A stretch of DNA of 64,000 nucleotides from Sphingobacterium multivorum. Its GTDB lineage: Bacteria > Bacteroidota > Bacteroidia > Sphingobacteriales > Sphingobacteriaceae. Where the stretch lies: NCBI RefSeq assembly GCF_900457465.1, contig NZ_UAUU01000008.1, forward strand, positions 640,855 to 704,854, given 5' to 3'. The notes beneath the pieces were generated by a model. It was not told the origin of the DNA and did no database searches. It worked only from the letters and a program-made list of their open reading frames with translations. A program made the translations under genes and the position numbers. Positions 17,780 to 27,367 of this stretch are shown piece after piece. The stretch's first letter is position 1, and each line of letters begins with the position of its first letter.

Positions 17780-18518
17780 AAAAATAAGATCGTTATTCCG
17801 CGTTGGCCGAAAAGAGTACCTTACACCACATCTTATCAGGGTAATATTTGATTTAACCGATGAGCAGCTCGGGTTATTGGCCGAAGTCAGTTCGGGTTCA
17901 AATAACAAGCTTTTCGTTCCGTTACAGCACAATGCGCAAGAAGTAGTCGTCAGAACTTACACCAATCGTAAAATAGATCTTTCTAACAGAGAATTGCATA
18001 TCGATTTTGTTGTTCATGGTGATAGCGGTCCTGCATCTGCATGGGCAATCAAGGCGGAAAAGGGCGATCAATTGGAAATTGGCATGAAGGAGAGCAAAAG
18101 AAAATTGGTTCCCCAGGTAGACTGTTACCTGCTGGTTGGAGACACAACAGCTTTACCGGTTATTGCTGCAATATTAGAAGAGCTTCCAGCGACGGCTAGA
18201 GCAAAAGTAATTATTGAGATTCCGGCAAAAGAAGACGAGCTTGTATTGTCCTCAGCCTGCAGTGCACTCATACAATGGTGTTATAATCAGACACCAGAAC
18301 AAGGGAGTAATCTCGCTGAATATGTTAAAAAAGCCGACTTTAGGGCGGATGATCAAACGAGTTATATCTTTATTGCTGCGGAGTATGCCATTGTGAAAGA
18401 ATTACGTCATTACTTTCGGGAGGAAAAAGGGAGAACTTCACAAGACCTATATGCCTGCGCATACTGGAGAGTGGGGCATGCAGAAAGTGAACTTATGAAT
18501 TTAAATGAGCCGATCTAG
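17760..18518 (+). CDS. Siderophore-interacting protein (FAD-binding ferric reductase)
   Basis: Cytoplasmic FAD/NAD(P)H flavoprotein of the SIP/ViuB family, which reduces iron in imported ferric siderophores. The N-terminal FAD-binding barrel has the flavin motif RTYTNRK (RxYTxR, about residue 65) and [14 protein letters not shown] (about 85-98). The C-terminal NAD(P)H-binding part has [20 protein letters not shown] and, near the end, [16 protein letters not shown] and YACAYWRVG. The start overlaps the end of ribB by 20 bases, so translation is probably coupled. This links flavin precursor supply to a flavin-dependent reductase. No siderophore receptor is nearby. Confidence 0.88.
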   Translation: MNQTNTKKIRSLFRVGRKEYLTPHLIRVIFDLTDEQLGLLAEVSSGSNNKLFVPLQHNAQEVVVRTYTNRKIDLSNRELHIDFVVHGDSGPASAWAIKAEKGDQLEIGMKESKRKLVPQVDCYLLVGDTTALPVIAAILEELPATARAKVIIEIPAKEDELVLSSACSALIQWCYNQTPEQGSNLAEYVKKADFRADDQTSYIFIAAEYAIVKELRHYFREEKGRTSQDLYACAYWRVGHAESELMNLNEPI

Positions 18519-18588
18519 TTCTTGAATTAGTTACTGTTAATCCAATTTTATTAGTTTTGCTGGAAATTAATTTAGAACAGCAATTAAA

Positions 18589-19158
18589 ATGGATGAGCTA
18601 TTGATATCCTATATCACGAGTAAAATTACGGTAACAGAAGATGAATTACATCTAATACGCTCATATTTTAAGCCTTTAAAGCTAAAGAAAAATGAGTTTT
18701 TGTTGGCCAATGGTGAAATAAGCCAACGCTCATTTTTCGTGACCAAGGGGTGTTTACGTATTTTTTTTATTAATGAGTCTGGACAAGAAGCAACACGCTA
18801 CTTTGCCTTTGAGAATCAGTTTGCAACCGCATTAGTCAGTTTTATTACAGGAGAAGAGTCCGAAGAATTCATTCAGGCTTTGGAACCTACTGAAATCTAC
18901 TATATAAGTCATAAGGATTTTTATCATTTGTTGGACCTTATTCCACAGTGGGAGAAGTTCTACCGTCTCTATTTGGAAATTGCCTATGTAACAAATACAA
19001 AGCGTCTGATGTCATTTTTAATGCAAGATGCCCTTGAAAAATATCGTTTATTGTTGGATGAAAATCCAATGGTTGTCAGAAGGCTATCCAATAGAATAGT
19101 TGCTTCCTATCTGAATATTTCACAGGAGACATTGAGCCGTTTAAAGTCAAAGCTCTAA
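18589..19158 (+). CDS. Crp/Fnr-family transcriptional regulator
   Basis: Regulator of 189 residues with an N-terminal cyclic-nucleotide-binding-like beta roll (about 20-120, KLKKNEFLLANGEISQRSFF) and a C-terminal helix-turn-helix (about 155-189). No N-terminal Cys cluster is present, so it is not a 4Fe-4S oxygen sensor of the E. coli FNR type. The recognition helix reads SQETLSRLKSK; the E-x-x-S-R arrangement is that of FNR, which reads TTGA half-sites. This fits the TTGACTTAAGTCAA palindromes before the antiporter and ribB. A -7-like TAGTTTTG lies at 18552-18559. The effector is unknown. Confidence 0.88.
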   Translation: MDELLISYITSKITVTEDELHLIRSYFKPLKLKKNEFLLANGEISQRSFFVTKGCLRIFFINESGQEATRYFAFENQFATALVSFITGEESEEFIQALEPTEIYYISHKDFYHLLDLIPQWEKFYRLYLEIAYVTNTKRLMSFLMQDALEKYRLLLDENPMVVRRLSNRIVASYLNISQETLSRLKSKL

Positions 19159-19209
19159 AACTCAACTGGCCTATGCTGTTCTTAAATGCATAGGCCAGTT
19201 GAGTTTTAG
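19155..19209. terminator. Bidirectional hairpin terminator
   Basis: Perfect 22-base inverted repeat (left arm 19155-19176, right arm 19188-19209, 11-base loop) starting CTAAAACTCAACTGG. The left arm contains the stop codon of the Crp/Fnr gene, and the next gene runs toward it from the other side. Confidence 0.8.
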
Positions 19210-19249
19210 AGGAAGATAGATGAAAATAGTGCAGACTGATCAATCAGGT

Positions 19250-20485
19250 TTAAAGATTTATTTGCTGATTTCTCTTTTTGCGAGAAGCATTATAGACAAT
19301 GATCACACTAATCGTCATCAGGATAAATGCTAAGAAAAACGGCGCGCCAGAAAATTTAAATGGTGCTTTGTCATGGGTGAAATAATAAAATAGGTTTGTC
19401 ATCATTGGTGGACCAATAATCGATGTTGCACTCATTAAGCTTGTTAGTGCACCTTGAAGTTCACCCTGTTCGTTTGAAGGAACATTTTTTGTAATAACAG
19501 ACTGAAGAGCTGGTCCACAAATACCACCCAAGCAATAGGGGATAAGGAAGACGAACATCATCCATCCTTCGCTTGCAAACGAGAATAACAGTAGTCCAAT
19601 AGCATACAGGGTCAATCCATAGAAAATGCTTTTTTGTTCACCAAGTTTGGGCGTTGTCCATCGAATTAAAACGCCCTGAACCAATCCAATCAATAATCCA
19701 ATAACACCTAATGAGATACCCACCATTCTTTCTGTCCAGTCGAATTTATACATGGTGAAGAAGTTCCAGTTACTTTGAACTGCGTGGCCTGCGATATATA
19801 TTAAAATTAAGGCAACGATTAATCCGGATATTTCTGGATGTTTTCCAAGAAACTTAAAGGATCCAATTGGATTTGCGCGTTTCCATTCAAAAGCTCTACG
19901 TTTTTCTTTATCTAAGCTCTCAGGTAAGATAAAATAGCCATATAGAAAGTTTAGCATACACAGTCCTGCGGCCGCATAAAAGGGAACCCTGGCACCATAG
20001 TGACCGAGCAGACCGCCAATAACTGGGCCGATGATAAAGCCTAGACCAAATGCAGCGCCTATCAAGCCAAAGTTCTTTGCCCGATCTTCATCCGTAGATA
20101 TATCGGCGATATAAGCACTTGCCGTTGTAAAACTAGCACCTGTCAATCCGGCGATAACGCGTCCTAAGAATAGCCAACCTATAGTTGGTGCGAGGGCAAG
20201 AAAGATGTAGTCTACCGCAAAGCCAAAAAGTGAGATCAATATAATTGGCCTTCTGCCATATTTATCGCTGAGGTTACCAACGACGGGAGAACAGATGAAT
20301 TGCGTGAAAGCATAGGCAAAGCCGAGCCAACCGCCATATTTTGCCGCTTCACTGACATCGCTATGAATCAATTCCTCGATAAGTTTAGGGACGACAGGAA
20401 TAATGATTCCCCAACCCGTAATATCGATTAGTAGTGTAATAAATATGAATCCGATTGCTGCTTTTTTCTTGGAATTTTCCATCAT
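19250..20485 (-). CDS. Tet/TCR-type MFS multidrug exporter
   Basis: Twelve-helix major facilitator of 411 residues, closest in pattern to TetA-like proton antiporters. The N-terminal helix is [20 protein letters not shown] (DxxGxGxIxPVxP is the TetA/TCR signature). The loop 2-3 motif A is [17 protein letters not shown], and motif C is [22 protein letters not shown]. Drug export is inferred from the family; TetA-like chromosomal proteins in Bacteroidota do not always confer tetracycline resistance. No TetR-type regulator adjoins it. Confidence 0.87.
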   Translation of the reverse strand: MMENSKKKAAIGFIFITLLIDITGWGIIIPVVPKLIEELIHSDVSEAAKYGGWLGFAYAFTQFICSPVVGNLSDKYGRRPIILISLFGFAVDYIFLALAPTIGWLFLGRVIAGLTGASFTTASAYIADISTDEDRAKNFGLIGAAFGLGFIIGPVIGGLLGHYGARVPFYAAAGLCMLNFLYGYFILPESLDKEKRRAFEWKRANPIGSFKFLGKHPEISGLIVALILIYIAGHAVQSNWNFFTMYKFDWTERMVGISLGVIGLLIGLVQGVLIRWTTPKLGEQKSIFYGLTLYAIGLLLFSFASEGWMMFVFLIPYCLGGICGPALQSVITKNVPSNEQGELQGALTSLMSATSIIGPPMMTNLFYYFTHDKAPFKFSGAPFFLAFILMTISVIIVYNASRKKRNQQINL

Positions 20486-20620
20486 GATTTAAAAGTAATG
20501 AAATCCTTAAAAACTTGTTTGTTATTTAATTACTAATTTGTGGTGAGTGTCGCATTTTCGATAGCGTTAACAAATCGAAAAGAGGGAGCTTTTTTCTTTC
20601 GATAGCGTGCCCATTTCTGG

Positions 20621-21091
20621 TTAAATCGCTTGACATTTGGGATGGTGCAGCACCGTGAAATTACATGAATTCGCAATAAAACACAGTTTATTTGCTTGGG
20701 TATGTAAGGATAAAGCAAGTTCTATCTGGGATTCATCTGTGATGAGAACCTCGGGGTGTAATATAACTTCTGTAAAACGACCACTTCCATCTCCATCCGT
20801 TTCCAGGGTAGCGATAGCATTGTCCTTATAGGATAAAATCTCGATGCTATTTTTCGAGCAGACGTATAAATAGGACATCATGTGGCAAGAAATCAGGCTG
20901 CTCAGCAGCAAATCTTCCGGATTGTACAATGCAGGGTCACCCTTGAATGCTTTTGCTGCGGAAACTTGCAGGTCAGCTTTCCCCTCGATCGCGATGTGAT
21001 GGCTTTTTGTATAAATTTTTGAACCTACAACACTAGGCTGTTCAGGATGATTCCAAGCCAAGGACGCTTTAAAGATATGTTTGTAACTCAT
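20621..21091 (-). CDS. OsmC/Ohr-family protein
   Basis: Small alpha/beta protein of 156 residues of the OsmC superfamily of thiol-dependent peroxidases. The two conserved cysteines are present in LLSSLISCHMMSYLYVC (about residues 68-84) and LCFIANSCNF (about 139-148). The latter holds the usual resolving Cys near the C-terminus. The N-terminal part SYKHIFKASLAWN and the glycine-rich DGDGSGRFTEVILHPEV also fit. It probably reduces organic or inorganic hydroperoxides, inferred from the conserved thiols. A minus-strand -7-like element TAAATTTG lies at 21100-21107. Confidence 0.85.
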   Translation of the reverse strand: MSYKHIFKASLAWNHPEQPSVVGSKIYTKSHHIAIEGKADLQVSAAKAFKGDPALYNPEDLLLSSLISCHMMSYLYVCSKNSIEILSYKDNAIATLETDGDGSGRFTEVILHPEVLITDESQIELALSLHTQANKLCFIANSCNFTVLHHPKCQAI

Positions 21092-21197
21092 TTTGTTTCA
21101 AATTTAAGGTCTTCTCCGATATTATAGAACGTCTAGTCCGCCAACTGCAACTACTTCGTTTGTCATCAGACCACGGCGGCGTCTGATGACAGTACTG

Positions 21198-21650
21198 TTA
21201 TGTGCGAACAAAAGTGATATAATCTGTGTTGACAGGTTCAATGCCATTTTTTCGCATTTCGCTTGCTATTTGCGCCCTGTGATAGGTGCCATGATTAAAG
21301 ACGTGTAACAGAATGTCGTTGGCCTTGTTATGAAAAGCCTGATGCTGTGTGTTTGTATAATTGACAATTTCATCCTCCGTATCATTTCTGCGCCGAATTT
21401 GCTGCCTAAATCCTTCAGAAGCTAAATCGTGATACCTTTGGCAATCGATGATACTGTGCTCATCCCAAACACCAACAGGTGGTTTTTCACCAGTTAATCG
21501 ACTTAACCAAATAATCTGAGCATTGACAATATGGCTAAAGAGCCGTATGCAAGAATGAGGTACATTTTCGCCTTCACTTTTCAATTTATCCAGGAGTGCT
21601 GTATTGGCCCAGTTATTATATAACCAAAGCTGCATAAAAGTAGTTGACAT
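21198..21650 (-). CDS. DinB-family protein
   Basis: Four-helix-bundle protein of 150 residues of the DinB/YfiT superfamily. The metal-binding His pattern is visible: a first His in RLFSHIVNAQIIWLSRL (about residues 36-52) and the pair in HVFNHGTYHRAQI (about 116-128, HxxxH with a preceding His). Members include metal-dependent thiol (bacillithiol, glutathione) transferases and hydrolases. No specific activity can be assigned. Confidence 0.83.
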   Translation of the reverse strand: MSTTFMQLWLYNNWANTALLDKLKSEGENVPHSCIRLFSHIVNAQIIWLSRLTGEKPPVGVWDEHSIIDCQRYHDLASEGFRQQIRRRNDTEDEIVNYTNTQHQAFHNKANDILLHVFNHGTYHRAQIASEMRKNGIEPVNTDYITFVRT

Positions 21651-21969
21651 CTAATTGTTGTTTATGTGGGTTCTATAAAATTAAATATACGGAAGATCGC
21701 AATAAATTTTTTGCCAACCCCATCAATCGTTCATTTTATGGACAATTTATGGTTGAAAATTTAAAGCAATATATTTGTTACAATTTTATTCTTTTCTACG
21801 TAATTCTATTTTTTGGTTTGTTCAGATCTTAATTGAGATATATTCAGATTGTTAGCGTTATAGGTTGTTGTTTTTTGTCGCAGAAATGTCTTTTTGCGTT
21901 CTCGCATAGCAAGTCAGACTACCACAGACTAAAGGATATCATTATATTAGACTGATATTATCGAAAAGT
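21651..21969. other. Intergenic region without a supported gene
   Basis: 319 bases between the DinB gene and the histidine kinase, AT-rich. Short open frames here have no coding character. No clear TAnnTTTG promoter, tRNA or structured RNA was seen, although the kinase promoter must lie here. Confidence 0.5.
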
Positions 21970-23088
21970 ATGCTATCTATGAACAGGTTTTTCCAAAATT
22001 ACAATACGGGAAAACGTATTATTCTTCATTTGTGTTTTTGGTTTTTGGTTTTGGGAATGCAATTCATTTCCTATCAGCGGATAGATATTGATAATTCCTG
22101 GATTTTGTTTGTAAAGGACGTATTTTCTTTGTTGACCATATTTTATGTAACAGCGTATGTCATCATTCCGCGCTGGTTTATTCCTGGAAAGTTTGTGTTG
22201 TGTATATTGTGGTTATTGTTTATTTATGCCTGGTGGTCGTTTCTAAGTTATTTTGCAGCCCTATTAACATTGAAATATCTAACACCAGATGTTCGCCTGT
22301 CAAGCTATCTTGAAATAATACTAAGTCAAGGAATCTTCGGTGCTTTTCGCCTTTCTTCCATTAGCGATTATTTGTTGGATTTTATTTTTCTGGTGGCCCT
22401 GCCTTTGACCGTAAAAATTGTACAGGCGTTTATGTCTGTCCGAAATTCAAAAATGAAACTCGAATTGAAAAATTCAGCACTTGAGTTGAACAATGTCCAG
22501 TTGGAACTTGCTTTTCTAAAATACCAGATTAATCCACATTTTTTACTTAACACACTTTATAGCATCTATGTGCTGGTATCCGATCATGATGAAAGAGGCG
22601 GCGAAAGTATGATGCGTTTAAGCAGTATGATGGTGTATTTACTGCATGAAAGTAATCAACCCAGGATAGAAATTAGTCGCGAATTTCAATTGCTAAAGGA
22701 TTATGTTGAATTGGAAAAGTTACGCTATAGCGAGACCGTGCAGATCAATCTAAATTTGGCGGCTGAAGACGAAAGCTGCATGATGGTTCCTTTGATCTTT
22801 TTTCCGTTTGTAGAAAATGCATTCAAACACGGACCTCGGCTAAGTTCTTCGGCGGGATGGATATCCATAGACATTAAGGTGAAGGATGACAAGGTGTATA
22901 TGCACGTGGCTAATGCATATAGGGAACTTTCAAAACCAGAAAATTATATCGGCGGATTAGGGATAGAAAATGTAAAAAAGCGACTGGAACTTCATTATCC
23001 TCATCATCATAATTTGAAAATAAAGTCGCATGAGGGTGTATTTAGTGTTAATCTTGTTGTAAATTTACATTCGGAAACAGAACCGTAG
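21970..23088 (+). CDS. LytS-type sensor histidine kinase
   Basis: Membrane sensor kinase of 372 residues. Four hydrophobic helices occupy about residues 15-155, followed by a short coiled coil (about 158-185). The His_kinase phosphoacceptor motif is FLKYQINPHFLLNTLYSIY (His about residue 195). The HATPase domain has FFPFVENAFKHGP (N box) and GGLGIENVKKRLELHY (G box). The LytTR response regulator follows after 28 bases, so the two form a pair. The pair converges on a lantibiotic dehydratase gene whose end overlaps the regulator's end. Peptide sensing is possible but only inferred. Confidence 0.9.
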   Translation: MLSMNRFFQNYNTGKRIILHLCFWFLVLGMQFISYQRIDIDNSWILFVKDVFSLLTIFYVTAYVIIPRWFIPGKFVLCILWLLFIYAWWSFLSYFAALLTLKYLTPDVRLSSYLEIILSQGIFGAFRLSSISDYLLDFIFLVALPLTVKIVQAFMSVRNSKMKLELKNSALELNNVQLELAFLKYQINPHFLLNTLYSIYVLVSDHDERGGESMMRLSSMMVYLLHESNQPRIEISREFQLLKDYVELEKLRYSETVQINLNLAAEDESCMMVPLIFFPFVENAFKHGPRLSSSAGWISIDIKVKDDKVYMHVANAYRELSKPENYIGGLGIENVKKRLELHYPHHHNLKIKSHEGVFSVNLVVNLHSETEP

Positions 23089-23116
23089 CACCAAAGCAGC
23101 GGGTTGCGAAGTACTT

Positions 23117-23820
23117 ATGAATAGAATTAAAACTATCCTTATTGAAGATGAGCCTATTGCGAGAGGTCGCCTGGAGAAATTAGTTTCCAAATTAGGCCTG
23201 ATCGAAATATTGGGTGTATTTGAAAACCCATTGCAAGCAATTGACGTTTTAAGGCAGCAAGAGGTAGATCTCATTTTGTCAGATATAGATATGCCTGAAA
23301 TGGATGGAATTACCTTTCTCAAAGGACTTGCTCATCCACCATTTGTTGTTTTTATAACTGGGCATTATGAGTATGCTGTTGATGGGTTTGAATTGGAAGT
23401 AATCGATTATATCTTAAAGCCACTCCTGACGGAAGAGCGATTGATCAAGGCAATTGAAAAAGTTCAAAAGGCAATCTTGTTTTCTCGAAGAGGGCACAGG
23501 GTGAAAGAAAAGCGATTAAGATAAAGGATCGGAACAAAACTATTTTTATAGATCCTGCAGATATTTTCTATCTAAAAGCCTGGGGGGATTACATTCAAAT
23601 TTATACGTTAGAAGGTATGCAGACTTTGCTGTCGACAATGAAAGATATGGAAGCAGAACTGCCTTGGGATATGTTTGCTCGTATGCATCGATCCTATATT
23701 GTCAATATCAAACAGATCAAGGGTGTTGAGGCAAGTAAAGTCATTCTGAAAAATGGGACAGAACTCGGTATTGGTTTACAATATCGTAATCAGCTCTTCG
23801 CGAAGATGGGACTTATATAA
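23117..23820 (+). pseudogene. LytTR-family response regulator (one frameshift)
   Basis: Response regulator paired with the LytS-type kinase. The receiver domain (about residues 1-120) has the acidic pair IEDEP, phosphoacceptor Asp in LILSDIDMPEMDG, Thr in VFITGH and Lys in YILKPL. The frame stops at 23524 in VKEKRLR. Adding one A to the AAAA at 23509-23512 restores VKEKAIKIKDRNKTIFIDP, and the LytTR DNA-binding domain follows: IFYLKAWGDYIQIYT, MFARMHRSYIVNIKQI, GIGLQYRNQLFAKMGL. The intact protein would be about 234 residues. LytTR proteins bind repeated sites upstream of target promoters; none is identified here. Confidence 0.85.
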
Positions 23821-26800
23821 TTTATCGGGTTCATAGGTTATACGTTTTTTCTGTTTCCCAATTTGCATTTTATAATAGCCAACCATAAAATGGTAAACAG
23901 CAAGTTCATGTAAGCGTTGATCGGACATGAACAATCGGTTAATGAACATATGAATGTAGCTTGATAGTAACGATGTTCGGGCTGACTTGAATTCATCTTG
24001 ATCGGTATGACTCCGTAAGGTGTTAAATATGCTGTATTGAAGTGCATTTAGTTTCTTTTTCGATTCTTCAGGGTTGTCTAAAGGTTTGTCGAACCAGTCT
24101 TTTTCTCTTTAAACTTATTGTTGAGATGAATCCAAAGGTTTTTATTATTATCAAATTCTTGCTGATAAAGGGTATTCATCTGTAGGCAGAAATCTCTTTT
24201 CTCGATCAGTGTAAATTTTGCAGCTTCTAATAGCGACTCAATATTTTCGAAAGCCAGGCGCCATCGATCATTGATTGAAGTACTTTGTTGGATAACCTTC
24301 AGTACCGTTTCGCTCTGTTGATAGAATAGCTCCTCACTAAGTTCCATACAAAATGGTGTATATCGTTCAATCTCCCGTGTATAAGTGTCAAAGGATAGCG
24401 TTGATATCTGTCCATCTTTAATAAACTGTTCCAATAGGGTATTAAGCGTGGATATAACGAAATAATACTGGCTTGGATCTGAAAGCTCAACTCTAAATCG
24501 AATGGGGGGCGATGGATCGTCGTAGCGTATAAAAAACCATTTTTTTAGGACATCTTGTTGATTAAGTGTCGCTACGATTAGGGGGAAAATTTCCTTTAAC
24601 AAGGTGTCTGCAACATGTAAACCACAATAGATCTTGGCGTAAAGCCATTCACTGCCCAAGGGAAAGCATCTTTTTAGGTTACTTTCTTGAGGGGCTGATT
24701 CATTTGTGAAAGTCTCCTGCTGTGATTCTATTGGAATAATGATTTCGTTGGCAAAAATATGTCCATCTTTATCGCAGACTACTGATGAATAGTCATTCAG
24801 GATATATTCGGTTAATATGATCTCTCTTTTGCACATATGATCCAATACGATTTCTATGCAAAAAGGATTGTCTAAATTTATCAACAATTCATTATCGCCA
24901 CTGCTGATGATGACCATTGCAGGAATTGCTAGCTCCGCTTGTATATTTTTTATGAAAGCCTGAGGGGTACTGGGGTATTTCGCTATTTTTTGAATTCGCC
25001 ATTGTGCTCTAGACAAGATAATATTTTTGTAGCTTGTTCTTGGGAGTCTCGGCTGCTCCTTCATAATCCCCCAATTCCAGGAAAGATCCAACCTATTATT
25101 TTGGAACTGAAAATCTGCGAGAAACTTATATATATTCATACCCTGTTCAAAATTGTGGGCGGTAGTTAAACGGGGTATAACCATTTTATTGAATTTCCTG
25201 GACCACAAGATTAGGCGCTGGTCTTTGATGAACAGGTATAAGTCATTAACATCAATTTGCTCTTGTTCTTTATCGATTGTCGGGCTTAGACAAATTGATG
25301 CTTTTCGCAGCGCAGGTCTATAAATGATATTTCCAGCATTATTGTCTGGGTAATGACAAATCTCGGCAAGTATCGCATTTGGAAACTGCTGTTGCTCTGT
25401 GTCGGCAGATTCCTTCAACTTGTTATTCAATTTTTCATCCAGATGTGCAAATCTGGAAATTAAGTTTCCTGATGACGAACCACCAATGGTAACCAGATTG
25501 AAGAATAAGTTTTCCTGACATGAACTTCTAAGGAGATTGCCGATGGCATAGCATGAAGAAGGGATCTATTGACAGTTTGTTTACGTTGTTTAGCGATATG
25601 ATCTAGATCTTCGCTGGTCAGCTGAATTCGGTGAATTGATTTTTTACACTTTCTACAAATTTTTCAATGACCAGATCTTGATAATGGTGGTCGCCATATT
25701 TTTTTTCGCCCGCCGGGGTGATGTTGTTAACTTCCCCGAGTATTTCATCCGTTATATTGTAAACACCTTCTTGACGTCCGTAACCAATCCCAATATCGGG
25801 GTCTAGAGCTGTCGTTAGCGGAACCATTCTATCTTCATATTTAACAGAGAACGCAGCTCTAAACCGATCAAAATCTGTTAACTTAGCCTGGCTGCAAAGT
25901 GGTAGTAAATCCTGAAATTGATCTCTTATGTGATCTAATGCGGTATCTGATAAATTGTTTTCGTCCATCCTATGAGAAGGTCCCCCTGTAACGAATTGGT
26001 CATATCGAGGTCTGGAGCCAAAGGCTGCAATAATTTAAGGATGGCGGTTCGGATCTCAATGACAGATTGAGAACTATGAAGCCATTTTCTTATCGTTAAT
26101 AAAGGATTTAAATAATTTCCCTCCTTATCCACTCTTTCAAGCGTCGTTATCAGGCTGTCCAGATAACCTCGGCCAATGACATTGGGCTGTAATTCAGAGG
26201 ATATGATTCCAAGGCTGATGAGTTATTGACGAATAGGGCCGCATGCGTTATCGATGCTCCAAGACCTTGCAGCAGATCGATTAATGATTGATAGTGGCTG
26301 GTTCTCTTATTGTGTTCAAAGTATTGGATGACTCGATCCAAAACTGGAGTAAGCCTTATACGTTTCAGGATATGCTGTCCTTTCTTCCCATTTGTCACTT
26401 TTTGATAATATTTGTAATATTTACCATCTAAGTATAAGGTGGGATTGAGACGATAATAGAGTTGACTGTAAATTCTTTTGTCTTTTGATATCTGTTCAAT
26501 AATTTTTGTCAAATGGTGTATCCAGTTTTAAAACAGCTTGATTTGCATTTGACCTGATTAACGATACCTTTTTTTCGGAGACGGCAATGTTCCCAAAAGA
26601 TACCCCTGCGAATAAACCGAAAGGCGTACTTCTGGTGCTCATCCTAATCGCATATTTGAGTAGTGAAGCGATCATTTTTGAGCTGCTTTCTTTCTTGTAT
26701 TCAAGCCATTTTTGAACTTCCGCCGAGAAGGCCGGGCTTGCCAGAAATAAGGCTTCTTTTAATTGCTCAATTTGAAACAAATGACGAAGTTTCTCTTCTA

Positions 26801-26900
26801 TTTCATGTCGCTCAGTTATCGTTAAAAGATCAACGGCAGATGCAGCTGGAAGTAGCGGCGTGCGCAGAAGAAAATAATCGGATAAGTGGAATAATGACAT
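23776..26900 (-). pseudogene. Class I lantibiotic dehydratase with fused SpaB_C domain, about six frameshifts
   Basis: LanB-type enzyme that glutamylates Ser/Thr of a precursor peptide using glutamyl-tRNA and eliminates to dehydroamino acids. The N-terminus is SDYFLLRTPLLP, followed by IRMSTRSTPFGLFAGVSFG and YYRLNPTLYLDGKYYKYYQ, then VKYEDRMVPLTTALDPDIGIGYG (all Lant_dehydr hallmarks). The C-terminal SpaB_C/thiopeptide-type domain has LKKWFFIRYDDPSPPIRFRV and YTREIERYTPF. The frame shifts near 26505, 26190, 25960, 25618, 25480 and 24095. Each is a single base, often in a T or A run, and the restored chain ends EPDKLYKSHLREELITIL at 23776. Restored length is about 1040 residues, the normal full-length fusion. 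No LanC cyclase or transporter is in the window. Confidence 0.85.
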
Positions 26901-26912
26901 GAATTAGTTGGA

Positions 26913-27281
26913 CTAGTATTGCATGACTTGTTTTATACAAGACTGAAACATCTGGGGCGAAATTGGTTTTTGCAGCGCAAAATGCTTCCTGTTTTTGATA
27001 AATTCTGGATATTGCCAACGTGACACGGCGGAGGTGATGATCAGGATTGGAATATCAGCGATCAATTCGGCTAGTGTATTAATATTACCGCCGCTAACAA
27101 TGAGATCGAGGAATAGGATGTCTGCAGATTTTAGATCATGGCTAAATAATGCTGGATTTTCAATGTCTTCAACCATCTTAATCAATTGAAGATCTGGAAA
27201 CATGTGAATGTATTCAACTATTTTTTTTGTCGCCAGTGGTTCATCCTCAATGAGAATACATTTAAGCTTGGGTGAAGTCAT
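26913..27281 (-). CDS. Receiver-only response regulator
   Basis: CheY-like single-domain protein of 122 residues without an output domain. The acidic pair is in CILIEDEPLATKK (about residues 8-20), phosphoacceptor Asp in ADILFLDLIVSGG (about 53-65), Ser in ILIITSAVS and the conserved Lys in FALQKPISPQMF. The first 80 residues resemble LytTR-type receivers. It lies 12 bases upstream of the lantibiotic dehydratase and downstream of the precursor-like ORF, so it is probably part of that operon. It may be a phosphate relay or competitor for the LytS/LytTR pair encoded on the other side of the dehydratase. Confidence 0.85.
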   Translation of the reverse strand: MTSPKLKCILIEDEPLATKKIVEYIHMFPDLQLIKMVEDIENPALFSHDLKSADILFLDLIVSGGNINTLAELIADIPILIITSAVSRWQYPEFIKNRKHFALQKPISPQMFQSCIKQVMQY

Positions 27282-27323
27282 ATACTCGATTCTTTTTTTA
27301 TTTATTAGGCAATGAAGACGATT

Positions 27324-27356
27324 GCTGTAAGGCGCCTACCAGAACGCCTTCACAGC
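27324..27356 (-). promoter_or_regulatory. Hairpin between precursor-like ORF and response regulator (possible attenuator)
   Basis: Inverted repeat GCTGTAAGGCG / CGCCTTCACAGC (one bulged base, 10-base loop) lies 11 bases after the precursor-like stop codon and 43 bases before the response regulator start. There is no long T-run after it. In peptide-modification operons such a structure commonly lowers expression of the enzyme genes relative to the precursor; that role is inferred here. Confidence 0.5.
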
Positions 27357-27367
27357 GTTATCCTCTT

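Noticed and set aside
21644..21832. 62-codon ORF upstream of the histidine kinase
   Set aside because: Composition is that of AT-rich intergenic DNA and it overlaps the DinB start; no promoter or homologous pattern.
23838..24047. Separate small gene after lanB
   Set aside because: It is an out-of-frame shadow of the LanB C-terminus, which is restored by one A near 24095.
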